39,069 bases of DNA, from positions 1-39,069 of the forward strand of contig JAGMZX010000032.1 of the NCBI GenBank assembly GCA_018005585.1. The letters run 5' to 3'. Made by a program: the position numbers and the translations under genes. Numbering within the stretch: position 1 is the first letter of the stretch; each line of letters begins with the position of its first letter. The notes beneath the pieces were generated by a model that was given only the letters and a program-made list of their open reading frames with translations, did no database searches and was not told the DNA's origin. Source of the stretch: Candidatus Hydrogenedentota bacterium (GTDB lineage Bacteria > Hydrogenedentota > Hydrogenedentia > Hydrogenedentales > JAGMZX01). Below, in pieces: positions 1 through 8,600 of this stretch.

Positions 1-2
1 AC

Positions 3-78
3 TGGCTCCGCGAGCAGGACTCGAACCTGCGACCTAGTGGTTAACAGCCACCCGCTCTACCTGCTGAGCTATCGCGGA
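3..78 (-). tRNA. tRNA-Asn (anticodon GTT)
   Basis: Read on the minus strand this is a complete 76-nt cloverleaf. The 7-bp acceptor stem is TCCGCGA with TCGCGGA, followed by discriminator G and a genome-encoded CCA at 3-5. The anticodon loop is CTGTTAA, which gives anticodon GTT. The T-loop GGTTCGAGTCC is canonical. It is transcribed away from tRNA-Ser, which lies 209 bases to the right. Confidence 0.97.
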
Positions 79-202
79 CCTGAGATTTGGCATATATCCT
101 GCCACAGCCGGGCGGGATGTTTCAAATCTTGCGGCGATGGGCCTGTGAGCCTCTCTATTTCTCGCGTTTCCATGCGCATTTCAAAAGGATGGCTGCAGAG
201 GG

Positions 203-241
203 GTGTCAAAGGTGGTCCGTGTCAAAGGGTTGTGTCAAAGG
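203..241. repeat. three direct copies of GTGTCAAAGG
   Basis: Exact decamers GTGTCAAAGG lie at 203-212, 219-228 and 232-241, with centre spacings of 16 and 13 bases. They sit in the otherwise empty region between the divergent tRNAs, immediately upstream of the proposed tRNA-Ser promoter. The uneven spacing argues against simple slippage. A protein-binding site or a decayed tandem repeat are both possible. Confidence 0.6.
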
Positions 242-245
242 GTGG

Positions 246-275
246 TTGCATGGTTTCCCTTGTGCGTGATAGACT
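246..275 (+). promoter_or_regulatory. candidate sigma70 promoter of tRNA-Ser
   Basis: A -35-like TTGCAT (246-251) and a -10-like TAGACT (270-275) are separated by 18 bases. Transcription would start about 6 bases before the mature tRNA-Ser 5' end. Each hexamer matches consensus at only 4 of 6 positions, so this is a positional inference. Confidence 0.35.
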
Positions 276-287
276 ATTCCCGGTCTC

Positions 288-377
288 GGAGAGGTGACCG
301 AGTGGCCTAAGGTGGCGCCCTGCTAAGGCGTTGTGCGGGAAACCGTACCGAGGGTTCAAATCCCTCCCTCTCCGCCA
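288..377 (+). tRNA. tRNA-Ser (anticodon GCT)
   Basis: A 90-nt class II tRNA with the long variable arm typical of serine. The acceptor arm GGAGAGG pairs with CCTCTCC, followed by G and an encoded CCA (375-377). The anticodon loop is CTGCTAA, so the anticodon is GCT, decoding AGC/AGU. The T-loop GGTTCAAATCC is present. No T-run terminator with a stem is evident downstream. Confidence 0.97.
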
Positions 378-428
378 TTTCTTTTTTCGGGGGTTATTGC
401 CGGCGGGGGCAAGCGGCTTGACCGCGTC

Positions 429-1697
429 TCACGCCTGTGGCAGACAGGCGCGAAACATGCGCAGCACATTCTCGCCCATCACGCGGCGAATCGAATTCTC
501 CGCAAATCCGGCGCGCAGGAGCGCTTCTGTAAGCAAGGGGAGGCCGCTGATGTCGAAGGGCGCCACGGTCATGCCGTCGTAGTCGGAGCCGAGCGCCACG
601 TGCGCGTCTCCGGCCACATTGGCCGCGTAACGGATGGCGCGGACGATGGCGTCAATGCCGCCTGGGCCCACGGCGTCCCGCCAGAAGCCGATACCGGTCA
701 CGCCGCCGGTGGCGGCAATGGCGCGCAGGTGCTCATCGCTGAGAGTCCGGTTTGTATTGTGTATACCCTTCGGCCCGGTGTGCGAGGCGATGACGGGCCC
801 GGGTGCGGTGGCGAGGACGTCGTCAATGAGCGCGGGCGATGCGTGGGCGAGGTCGATGACCATGCCGAGCGCTATCATCCGGTGGATGACCTCGCGACCG
901 AAGGGAGTGAGGCCACCCTTCCGCACGCCGTGAGCGGAGCCGCCGACTTCGTTGTCGAAAAAGTGCGTGAGGCCGACGAGTCGGAATCCCGCCGCGAACA
1001 GAAGGTCGAGGTTCTCGAGGCTCTCCTCAAGGCATTGTGCGCCCTGAATGCCCAGAATGCCGGCGGCTATCCGGCGTCCGTTCCGGCGTTCGTCCACGTA
1101 CGCATCAAGCTGGTCCCGATTCTCGATAATGCGAAAAGAACCGTTAGAAGCCTGCGCGTAACCGCGGAGCCGTTGTGCCGAGTGCAGGGCGCGCGCGCGG
1201 AGGCTGGTCCAGGACTCGCGCGGCCAGCCTTGCAGTACGACAAGCGGCGTCAGCATATCGAGGGTGTCGGACGTGGCGTCGAAATTCATGCCGAGCGGCG
1301 TCCTGGTTGTGGCGGTGAAGACCTCGAGCGCGACGTTGCCTTCGATCATGCGCGGCAGGTCGATGTGCCCGCGCCTGTTGCGTTGCAGGAAATCGCGAAA
1401 CCACATCATGGTGTCCGCGTGCAGGTCCGCAACGAAGAGAGTCTCATGGAGCCGGGCGGCATCCTCAGACACGCGGTAGGGCGGCCGCATCCGGGACCGG
1501 TTGAACGCTACCATGACGATGGCGGGCGCTTTTGCGGTCAACACCGCCATGACGAGAATGGCCGCGACGGCGGTGGCGCCCAGTGTCACGTCGTGGCGGA
1601 TCGCGGCGAAAACAAGGAGGCCGGGGCCTGCGAGATAACCCAGCCCCAGCAATGCGAAGGCGGCCCATTCCCCCCAGCGCCGTACTTGTTCGCTCAT
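429..1697 (-). CDS. membrane-anchored M19 (renal dipeptidase) family protein
   Basis: 422 aa. The N-terminal about 65 residues hold two hydrophobic segments (about 11-33 and 40-65), so the enzyme is probably membrane-tethered. The rest is an M19 dipeptidase fold, a zinc TIM barrel that cleaves dipeptides. The ligand motif LHADT (His93, Asp95), GLTHFFDNE, DLAHAS (His285), ASHTG (His306) and GSDYDG (Asp372) are all present. At the usual bridging-glutamate position (family pattern GxEG) this protein reads GIQGAQ with Gln218, so the two-metal site may be altered. It lies 42 bp behind mazG on the same strand, probably in one transcript. No clear Shine-Dalgarno precedes this start. Family assignment is firm; dipeptidase activity is uncertain. 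Confidence 0.88.
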   Translation of the reverse strand: MSEQVRRWGEWAAFALLGLGYLAGPGLLVFAAIRHDVTLGATAVAAILVMAVLTAKAPAIVMVAFNRSRMRPPYRVSEDAARLHETLFVADLHADTMMWFRDFLQRNRRGHIDLPRMIEGNVALEVFTATTRTPLGMNFDATSDTLDMLTPLVVLQGWPRESWTSLRARALHSAQRLRGYAQASNGSFRIIENRDQLDAYVDERRNGRRIAAGILGIQGAQCLEESLENLDLLFAAGFRLVGLTHFFDNEVGGSAHGVRKGGLTPFGREVIHRMIALGMVIDLAHASPALIDDVLATAPGPVIASHTGPKGIHNTNRTLSDEHLRAIAATGGVTGIGFWRDAVGPGGIDAIVRAIRYAANVAGDAHVALGSDYDGMTVAPFDISGLPLLTEALLRAGFAENSIRRVMGENVLRMFRACLPQA

Positions 1698-1739
1698 GTC
1701 TTGCGCCCAATGATGATAAGGATGTTGGTTGTATGCGGA

Positions 1740-2156
1740 CTATCGTTGTTTTTCGCGGGCCTTGACGCGTTCCCATGCTTCCACGGCATCTTCCGGCGTC
1801 GCGGCTTTCTCATCTCCGAACACATGCCCGTGGCGGCGCACCATCTTCTCGTGAATGCGCCGCATCACGCTTTCCAACGTCAGCCGCCCTTCCTCCTCCG
1901 CGGCGGCGGCGCAGGCCAGCAGGGTGAACAAGCAGTCGCCGAGTTCCTCTTCGATGTGTTCATTGTCATTGTCCTGTGCGGCCTCGTGCAGCTCGGCCGC
2001 TTCTTCGATGGCGAACCGCGCAAAATCCTGAGAGTGCTGCCGGCGGTCCCAAGGGCATCCCTCAGGACTGCGCAGAAACCGCGCCATGCTGGTCAAGGCG
2101 GCGAACCATTCTGTCTCATTTTCCGGTTCTTTGGTCAGGTGCGGCAGGAGCGGCAT
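1740..2156 (-). CDS. mazG: MazG-like nucleoside triphosphate pyrophosphohydrolase, single domain
   Basis: 138 aa, all-alpha MazG fold that hydrolyses NTPs or dNTPs to monophosphate and pyrophosphate, in the cytoplasm. It shows the MazG N-terminal signature CPWDRRQ (34-40), the metal-binding EEAAE (51-55) and EELGD (70-74), and the conserved tail motif RRHGHVFGD followed by an EAWERVKAREK helix. E. coli MazG has two such domains (about 260 aa); this is a one-domain form. It is first in a probable two-gene unit with the M19 protein. The Shine-Dalgarno is weak. Substrate preference cannot be read from sequence. Confidence 0.92.
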   Translation of the reverse strand: MPLLPHLTKEPENETEWFAALTSMARFLRSPEGCPWDRRQHSQDFARFAIEEAAELHEAAQDNDNEHIEEELGDCLFTLLACAAAAEEEGRLTLESVMRRIHEKMVRRHGHVFGDEKAATPEDAVEAWERVKAREKQR

Positions 2157-2257
2157 GTTCGGGTCTATCCCTTTCCAGGGGTTGGTCCTGTTAAAGTCTG
2201 CGGTTGCGCCGCCGATGGTAATACAAGGCTGACGGATGGGACAAGGAGGTCCTGCGT

Positions 2258-2446
2258 ATGACGATTCAATGTTGCGTGTGCAAAAAGACCAAAGTGGACG
2301 GCGAATGGCGCGTTACGCCGCCCGTAACCGGTCCGGACATCAGCCACACCTACTGTCCTGCCTGCCTTGTTGAGTGTGCCGCCCGGCTCGCGGCCGAACG
2401 CGCTGCCGGGAAAGACCGGCGCGCGACCATCACCCTTTCCACCTGA
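2258..2446 (+). CDS. small zinc-ribbon-like protein
   Basis: 62 aa, preceded by a strong AAGGAGG about 10 bases before the ATG. It carries CCVC near the N terminus and SHTYCPAC around residues 29-36, a Cys4-type zinc-binding pattern. The spacing and the SHxxCPxC half resemble a module usually found at the end of PAS or receiver-domain signalling proteins (SHGICPxC); here it stands alone. The C-terminal third is helical and basic. It is divergent from mazG with 101 bp between them. Role unknown. The RBS and cysteine pattern make it a likely real gene. Confidence 0.7.
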   Translation: MTIQCCVCKKTKVDGEWRVTPPVTGPDISHTYCPACLVECAARLAAERAAGKDRRATITLST

Positions 2447-2569
2447 CCAATATTGCGGACACGCCCCAAGACAGCCATTTCAGGGGTGCTGTTTTACGTT
2501 CTTTCAGTTTTCATCTTTCTTTTTGTGCATTACAGCCCAACGCGCGCGGTCCCGCCTCGTGGTCTCCTG

Positions 2570-2599
2570 TTTACGTTGTTTCACGCCGCAAGCTATAAT
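2570..2599 (+). promoter_or_regulatory. candidate sigma70 promoter of the sugar-ABC genes
   Basis: TTTACG (2570-2575), an 18-base spacer, and a perfect TATAAT (2594-2599). The predicted start near 2606 leaves a leader of about 40 nt carrying the GGGAGGG ribosome-binding site. The 201-bp gap before the binding-protein gene contains no other ORF. Confidence 0.6.
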
Positions 2600-2647
2600 T
2601 CGCATCGCATGGGATAGTCTACGGCCTGTCGAAGCGGGAGGGTAGTC

Positions 2648-3601
2648 ATGTTTTCACGGGTTGCATCCTGGTACGCGCGGGTCCTGGCGGCTGCGGTCGT
2701 GCTTGTGGGCTGCACGCAAGCGACGGACAAGCCCCGCGTCGCGCTCATCATGAAATCGCTGGCGAACGAGTTTTTCATGACAATGGAGGACGGCGCGCGG
2801 GCGCACCAGCAGGCGCATGCGGCGGAGTACGAGCTTGTGGCGCAGGGGATCAAGGACGAGTTGGACGTCAACCGCCAGGTCCAATTGGTGGAGCAGATGG
2901 TCGCGCAGGGGGTGGACGCCATCGTTATTGCGCCCGCGGATTCGAAAGCGCTGGTGACGGTCTGCAAACGGGCCCTGGACGCGGGGATTGTGGTGGTGAA
3001 CATCGACAATCGCCTGGACGCGGACGTACTGCGGGAGAGGGGCGTGACAATTCCCTTCGTCGGTCCGGACAACCGGAAGGGCGCGCGGGCGGTGGGTGAG
3101 TTTGTAGCCGCGCAATTGGCCCAAGGCGATCCTGTAGCAATTGTAGAGGGCGCGCCCAACGCCTACAACGCCGTTCAGCGCAAGCTCGGTTTCGAGGATG
3201 CTTGCGCGGCAGCGGGCTTGACGGTCGTCGCCTCGCAACCAGCCCACTGGGAGATGGCCCGGGCCAACGAAGTGGTCTCCGGCATGATCACGGAGCATCC
3301 GGAGACCAAAGCCGTGTTATGCGCGAACGACAGCATGGCGCTGGGGGCCGTTGCGGCGTTGCGCGGCGCGGGCAAGCTCGGCTCGGTGCTGGTAGCGGGC
3401 TTCGATAACATCTCCGCGGTTAAGGAACTGCTCGCCCAGGGCGAAATCACGGCTACGGCCGACCAGCACGCCGATCAACTGGCCGTGTACGGCATCGAGT
3501 ACGCGTTGGCGATACTGCGCGGAGAGGCGGCGCCCGCGGACAGAGAAACGCCGGTCGACCTGGTCACCAAAGACGCCGTAGCCGCTGGAGCCCGGCCCTG
3601 A
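2648..3601 (+). CDS. ribose/galactose-type ABC transporter substrate-binding lipoprotein
   Basis: 317 aa. A lipoprotein signal ends in VVLVGC, with Cys22 as the lipidated residue, so it is anchored on the periplasmic side. The body is a periplasmic-binding-protein type I fold (Peripla_BP_4, RbsB-like). Seen are the N-terminal strand PRVALIMKSLANEFF, the segment GVDAIVIAPADSKAL, the hinge region VVNIDN, and CANDSMALGAVAAL and VAGFDN, typical of sugar binders. GGGAGGG precedes the ATG. Its stop codon overlaps the permease start (TGATG), so the two are translationally coupled. The sugar cannot be named from sequence. Confidence 0.93.
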   Translation: MFSRVASWYARVLAAAVVLVGCTQATDKPRVALIMKSLANEFFMTMEDGARAHQQAHAAEYELVAQGIKDELDVNRQVQLVEQMVAQGVDAIVIAPADSKALVTVCKRALDAGIVVVNIDNRLDADVLRERGVTIPFVGPDNRKGARAVGEFVAAQLAQGDPVAIVEGAPNAYNAVQRKLGFEDACAAAGLTVVASQPAHWEMARANEVVSGMITEHPETKAVLCANDSMALGAVAALRGAGKLGSVLVAGFDNISAVKELLAQGEITATADQHADQLAVYGIEYALAILRGEAAPADRETPVDLVTKDAVAAGARP

Positions 3602-4551
3602 TGCGGAGCGCCGCTTTCCGCCGGTTTGTGGGGGAATCCCTGGGCTTGGTGCTCGTGTTGGCTGGACTGGCCGTTTTTTTCGGCCTGATTACCCGGCATT
3701 TTTTCAGCCTGACCACGTTCCAGACGATTGTGAATCAAATACCCGATTCGCTTGTAATTGCCGTTGGCATGACCTTCGTGCTTGTCATCCGCGGCATCGA
3801 CTTGTCCGTTGGCTCGCTGCTCGCGCTTTGCAGCGCTGTGTTGGGCGTGTGCCTCGCGCAATGGCACTGGCCACTGCCGCTGGCTATTGCCGCGTGTCTT
3901 GTCACGGGCGGGCTCGCGGGCACGGTCAACGGCGCCGTTACGGTGCGCTGGGCCTTGCCTTCTTTCATCGTGACCCTGGGCATGCTGGAGGCGGCGCGCG
4001 GCGCTGCCTATCTGTTGACGCGGTCACAGACGCAATACATCGGCGCACAGATTGAACGAATCGCGGACGCGGGTGTGCTTGGAATTTCGCTGCCGTTCCT
4101 CTTGTCGTTTGTAATCGTCGTAATTGGCCAAGTAGTGCTGTCACATACAACGTTTGGCCGCTACATGCTTGCCGTGGGCGCAAACGAGGAAACCGCGCGC
4201 CTGTCCGGCGTGCCCACGCGGCGGGTCCAGTTGTTCGTATTTGTCACGAGCGGCCTGCTCGCGGGCGTCGCCGCGGTCATTCATTGCGCGCGGATGTCGG
4301 CGGCGGATCCGAACACCGGCATCGGCTATGAACTCAACGCCATTGCGGCAGTCGTGATCGGCGGCACAAGCCTTATGGGGGGCCGCGGCAGCGTGATAAA
4401 CACGTTCCTCGGCGTGTTAATCATCGCGGTGCTGGAAAACGGGCTTGTGCAGGCGGGCGCGCAAGACCCGACAAAACGCCTCGTCACGGGCGCGGTCATT
4501 GTGGGTGCGGTCGTCATCGATTACTACCGGCGCCGGCTGCGTACCCAATGA
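3601..4551 (+). CDS. ribose-type ABC transporter permease (RbsC family)
   Basis: 316 aa integral membrane protein with about eight to ten hydrophobic segments. It matches the BPD_transp_2 family that forms the channel for ribose, xylose and galactose importers. Family hallmarks include GMTFVLVIRGIDLSVGSLLA near residues 60-80, the cytoplasmic loop GRYMLAVGANEETARLSGV, and the late segment ELNAIAAVVIGGTSLMGGRG. The start overlaps the binding-protein stop by one base. An importer of this class needs an RbsA-type double ATPase, but the next gene is a convergent hydrolase, so the ATPase must be encoded elsewhere. Confidence 0.93.
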   Translation: MRSAAFRRFVGESLGLVLVLAGLAVFFGLITRHFFSLTTFQTIVNQIPDSLVIAVGMTFVLVIRGIDLSVGSLLALCSAVLGVCLAQWHWPLPLAIAACLVTGGLAGTVNGAVTVRWALPSFIVTLGMLEAARGAAYLLTRSQTQYIGAQIERIADAGVLGISLPFLLSFVIVVIGQVVLSHTTFGRYMLAVGANEETARLSGVPTRRVQLFVFVTSGLLAGVAAVIHCARMSAADPNTGIGYELNAIAAVVIGGTSLMGGRGSVINTFLGVLIIAVLENGLVQAGAQDPTKRLVTGAVIVGAVVIDYYRRRLRTQ

Positions 4552-4563
4552 CCAGATTCGCAG

Positions 4564-4598
4564 GGCGCGCGCGGGGCTACAGCCCAAGCTCGCGCGCC
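4564..4598. terminator. GC-rich hairpin at a convergent gene junction
   Basis: GGCGCGCG (4564-4571) pairs perfectly with CGCGCGCC (4591-4598), with an inner GGGC/GCCC stem closing a TACA loop. It lies between the permease stop (4551) and just across the hydrolase stop (4577). No T-run follows on either strand, so it could be a bidirectional, non-classical transcript end or an RNA 3' protector. Confidence 0.4.
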
Positions 4599-5443
4599 AG
4601 GAAGTCCAGAATAATCTGGCCGAGCGGCACACTATCCACGCGCGCTTCCCAAAGAGCGTGGCCGGGCATATCAAGCGGGAGAAACTCATAGGGCGCGCCA
4701 GCCACATTCATGACCTCCTGGAGCCGGAGAACTGGCCCGGGCGGGGTGTCTCTTTTCGGGTCGAAAAGGCCGTGGGCGAAGAGAATGGGCGTGTCGTTCT
4801 GGTCGATGTCCGGGAAGTACGCCGAAGGATTGCCCCACAGGGCCACGCACGCCTGAAGTCGGGAGGAGTAACCGGGGCTGTTCAGTTCATAGAGGGGGTC
4901 GTTGCCGGGGCCAGGCTCCGCGTCTTCGAAGGCGAGTCCATACATGCACGTGCCACCCGCGGAACTGCCGACACCCGCCACCATCTCCGGGTCGATACCG
5001 TAGAGGCTCGCATTGGCGCGGACCCACCGAATGGCCGCGCGGCAGTCGGCCACGGCGGCCTGCTGCGCCAGGCGCGTGGCGCAGCGCTCGGGAAGCTGCT
5101 CTGCCTGGGGCAGATCCTGGACCTGCCGGTAGTCGATGCAGAACGCGGCAAACCCGCGCGCGGCAAAGAAACGCGACAGGACCGTGTGCGGCTGCTGGGT
5201 CTTATCCAGGAAACGGAACTGGCCGCCGTGGACAATGACGACCGCTGGCTTGAGCATGTCCGGGCAGTCCTCGGGCAGATACATGTCCATAAGCAGTGGC
5301 TTGACGCCCGAGTCCTGCGCGGCGGACAGACCCATGCCGTAGACCACGTCCCTGCTGACCGTAACACCGTAGCGGACCTCAACGGCGTCTGCCATTGCCG
5401 CCAAGGTGAGCCCCAGCATCAAGAGCACGAAACCCCGAAACAT
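4577..5443 (-). CDS. secreted alpha/beta hydrolase (esterase/lipase-like)
   Basis: 288 aa with a signal peptide (about 1-20, ending MADA). Alpha/beta-hydrolase fold of the BD-FAE / HSL-like type. It has an oxyanion-hole HGG (72-74), the nucleophile elbow GSSAG (159-163, Ser161), an acid in HGLFD (Asp228) and a histidine in MPGHALW (His262). The order and spacing fit a complete catalytic triad. AAAGGAG lies 8 bases before the ATG. It is convergent with the permease. An ester substrate, for example acetylated sugar or a polymer fragment, is plausible given nearby glycosidases, but is inference. Confidence 0.88.
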   Translation of the reverse strand: MFRGFVLLMLGLTLAAMADAVEVRYGVTVSRDVVYGMGLSAAQDSGVKPLLMDMYLPEDCPDMLKPAVVIVHGGQFRFLDKTQQPHTVLSRFFAARGFAAFCIDYRQVQDLPQAEQLPERCATRLAQQAAVADCRAAIRWVRANASLYGIDPEMVAGVGSSAGGTCMYGLAFEDAEPGPGNDPLYELNSPGYSSRLQACVALWGNPSAYFPDIDQNDTPILFAHGLFDPKRDTPPGPVLRLQEVMNVAGAPYEFLPLDMPGHALWEARVDSVPLGQIILDFLARELGL

Positions 5444-5601
5444 TGTGCCGCTCCTTTCAACCCATATTTCTCAGGGTCAATCTCGTCAATGCGCTTATTC
5501 TATCACACGCGATGTTGAAATCGGCGGTGGGCGGAATGGGCGTCGGGAGAACCGAAGATTACCCCCTTCGGATTCTGCCCGTGCCTTCCATGTTTTTTGT
5601 G

Positions 5602-8600
5602 CTATTCCTTTTTCCGCAGCTCCGGTTCGCCCCAGTATGCCCAGTCGCCGGAGAAGTCCCCGGCGGCGTCGGTGACCAGCGCGATGACCGCGGGTTTTCC
5701 CGCGTAAGGAGTGAGTTCGACGGTCATTTCCTTCCAGCCGCCAGGCGTGACGGATTCTTGCGCAAGCCCGATACCGTTAACTTCGATACGGAAGAGAACG
5801 GCTGTGGACTTCGAGCCGTCACGGATGCCCGCATAGGCATGGAGCATCGCCGGACCGCCCGGGAGCGTGACAGGAAAATCCATCTGGGTGCGCCCACTGC
5901 GCGGTGGATGAGCAAAGAACCCTTTGCGGGTGATGCCGCCAACGGCAGCGTCGCCGGTCTGCGCACAGGCATGTTTCGGCGCATGCAACACGTTGCCCCA
6001 TTCGTCGGCGAAGAGCGTCTCAAAGGGCACGCCCGTCAGCGCGACGGGGAGCGTCAACATCGGCGGGGTGTCAGGCAAGAGATAGACGGCGGCGGGCAGC
6101 GCGATCTGCAGCTTGGTCACTGATTGACCGCTCGGGAAAGCGAGTACTTTTTCTCCACTAATGGCCATGCCATAGGCCTGGGCATTGGCGAGCGCGATTT
6201 CGCAGTTCGTCTCCCAATCGCATTCGATGCGAGGGTCGGACCAGCGCGCCCAGTCGTAACTGGGGTTGCTGTTGCGCCCCGGGTCCACCGTGAGTTCGAG
6301 TTCGACTTCCTTGCCCTGAAATTCCGACAAGCCGATGGCCAGCTTGCGCGGTTCGCTCGTGTTCTGAAACGTGCCGCGCGTGCGCACCTTGTCTTTGCGT
6401 GTGACCCGCACGCCGAAGGTGACGCCGTCGGATTTCCCCTCGCCCGCCGCGGCGGGGTCCAGCGCCACCTCGCTCACGAACCGCAGCGCATTCGGCGGCG
6501 GCGTCAGCGTGAAACGGGCGAATGCAATGCCGCTTTGAGGGGTCTTCCACGGCGGGTGCGCGTACAGGTCGCCGCCCTCGGCATAGAACTGTGCGCCGTC
6601 GGCGGCGAGCAACGCGCCGACCACCTCGGCACCTTCGCCCTGTACCGGCCGGGAGCCGCAAGTCGCTTCATGGATCAAGGATGCAATGCGCGGGTTGGCG
6701 CCCGTCGTGAGCCGCGTTCGCACATACGCGAAGGAGTCCTGAATCGCCACGGTCTCCACCGCGAGGCCCTGCGAAAGACCCGCGATGTGGAAACATTCCG
6801 GGTCGCGCGGAACATTGAAAAGGGGATACCACATGCCCGGGTCCAATCCGATGATGCGGTCCGCGTCAAAGGCAAGCCAGCCCGGAATGCTGCCCGGGTC
6901 AGTGACCCAGGCGCGGTCTCGAATCGTCTGGCTGATAACACGGGTTCTGCTTAAGAGGCGCCGGTCCAGCACGCGCGTCACTGGGGTGCCACGATAGGTC
7001 CTGTAGGGAAAAGTGACGTGCGGGGGCCAGTCGGCCTCGAAGTCCGGGTCGACGCGGTGTTCGAGCCAGAAAGCGGTCTCGTCAAAGAACTGCTTTGTGA
7101 AACCGTCGGGCGTTTCAGTCTGCTCCGAGGATGGCTTCAGCGTCGGAATCACGCCATAGTGGCGATATGCCTCAGCCCATGCCGCATAGCGTTGCGCGTC
7201 GGAAGGCGGCGCGCAGCCCAGGTAGCCGTACATGATGGTGTATGGCCGCAGCAGATACGAGCTGATGGGATGGGCCGCGCGCAGATGCGGCATGCTGAAC
7301 GTGCCTTCCGCGTGGTTGATGCCCCACACATGCCGCTGCGCGAAGGCTTCGTAGCGGTACGTGACCTCGTTCAGCCCCTCGCCGCTTAGCGCGATGCCCG
7401 GCAGCGCCTCGCGCAATTCGCGGTGCAATGCGATATTGCCCTGAAGCATGCTCAGCCCGTCCATGGGACCGTTGTAGTCGTTGTAGATGCAGAGCGTCTG
7501 GTCGAGATGGAGCGCATCAACGGAGCAGGCCGTGCAGAGTTCCTTCATCAGCCGGACGAAGTATTCGCGCCATTTCCCGCTTGCCGGGTTGATGTACGCG
7601 AATTTGACCGGCGGGTCGGCGCGGTCCCAGAGCCACCATTCCAGTTCGTGCTCGCCCCAGGGGCTGCGGCACTGAAACGGCTGGAGGTGCTTGTATGCCG
7701 GATGCTTGGGGTCGCACCCGAAGTAGTTGACGTGGAGCATGACACGAAATCCGAGTTCGTGTGCGCGCGCCAGGAACGGCGCAAGCGCGTCCACCGGTTC
7801 ATTGTAGCGCGGGTAATCGCGGTCATAGCCCGCCTTCCGCCAGGACGGCACGTATAACAATGTCTGCGCCGGGTCCAGGCGTTTCGGCAGCGCTTCGAGG
7901 ATGTCCGTGTCCAATCCCATGATAACGCAGCAGCGAATGTCCCGAACCCAGGCCGGTTCCTGGTCCGCGATGCGCGTGGGATGAAATGCGTTCTCGGCCC
8001 AGTCCCGGTACCGGCGCGCCGGGACTTGCCAATTGCCCTCATACACGTTCAGGCGCCAGCGGACCGAAGTGCAGGCGTCTTTTTCATGGAACGGCGCGAG
8101 CGGCATGGTGAGGAACCCGATGCGCCAGCCCTCCGGCGACCGGGACACCGTCAAGCGCTTGTATGTCCCCTCCGGGTCCTCGGCCCACACGTAGAAGCCG
8201 GCATCGTCCCCTTCGAAGATGACGAGTTGCGCCTCCCATGAGATGGGATAATCGAACTTGTGCGCGGCGCCGGGCGTAGTGGCGCTCAATTGCAGGCCCG
8301 AACAACCGGGCACAAGCACATTCATCGACAACGGGACCGTGGCAATGGCCCACTCCACGCCCCAAAGGCCCTTCTGGGGAGATGCCATCCGCTGCTCGAT
8401 GACCAAGTCGCCTGAGGCGGGGTCGGCCGCGTAGGTGCAGGCGCCCGTGGCCCCTTCGAGTTCCGAAAACGCCGCATAACGCTCCGACGCGCCGGATTCC
8501 GGCGTCCATTCCCGTTCCAGGGCCGTTTCCGTCACGGGATGTTCGCCGGATTCCAGATGAAGGGTCGCGCTGGCCTCTTCTTTCGTCTCCACGAACGGGC

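Noticed and set aside
333-2261. 642-codon plus-strand ORF over the M19 and mazG genes
   Set aside because: Arg/Gly/His-rich antisense frame with no motif; the minus-strand genes carry the conserved family residues.
4445-5518. 357-codon plus-strand ORF over the alpha/beta hydrolase
   Set aside because: No RBS and Arg/His/Gly-biased sequence; the minus-strand protein has a complete catalytic triad.
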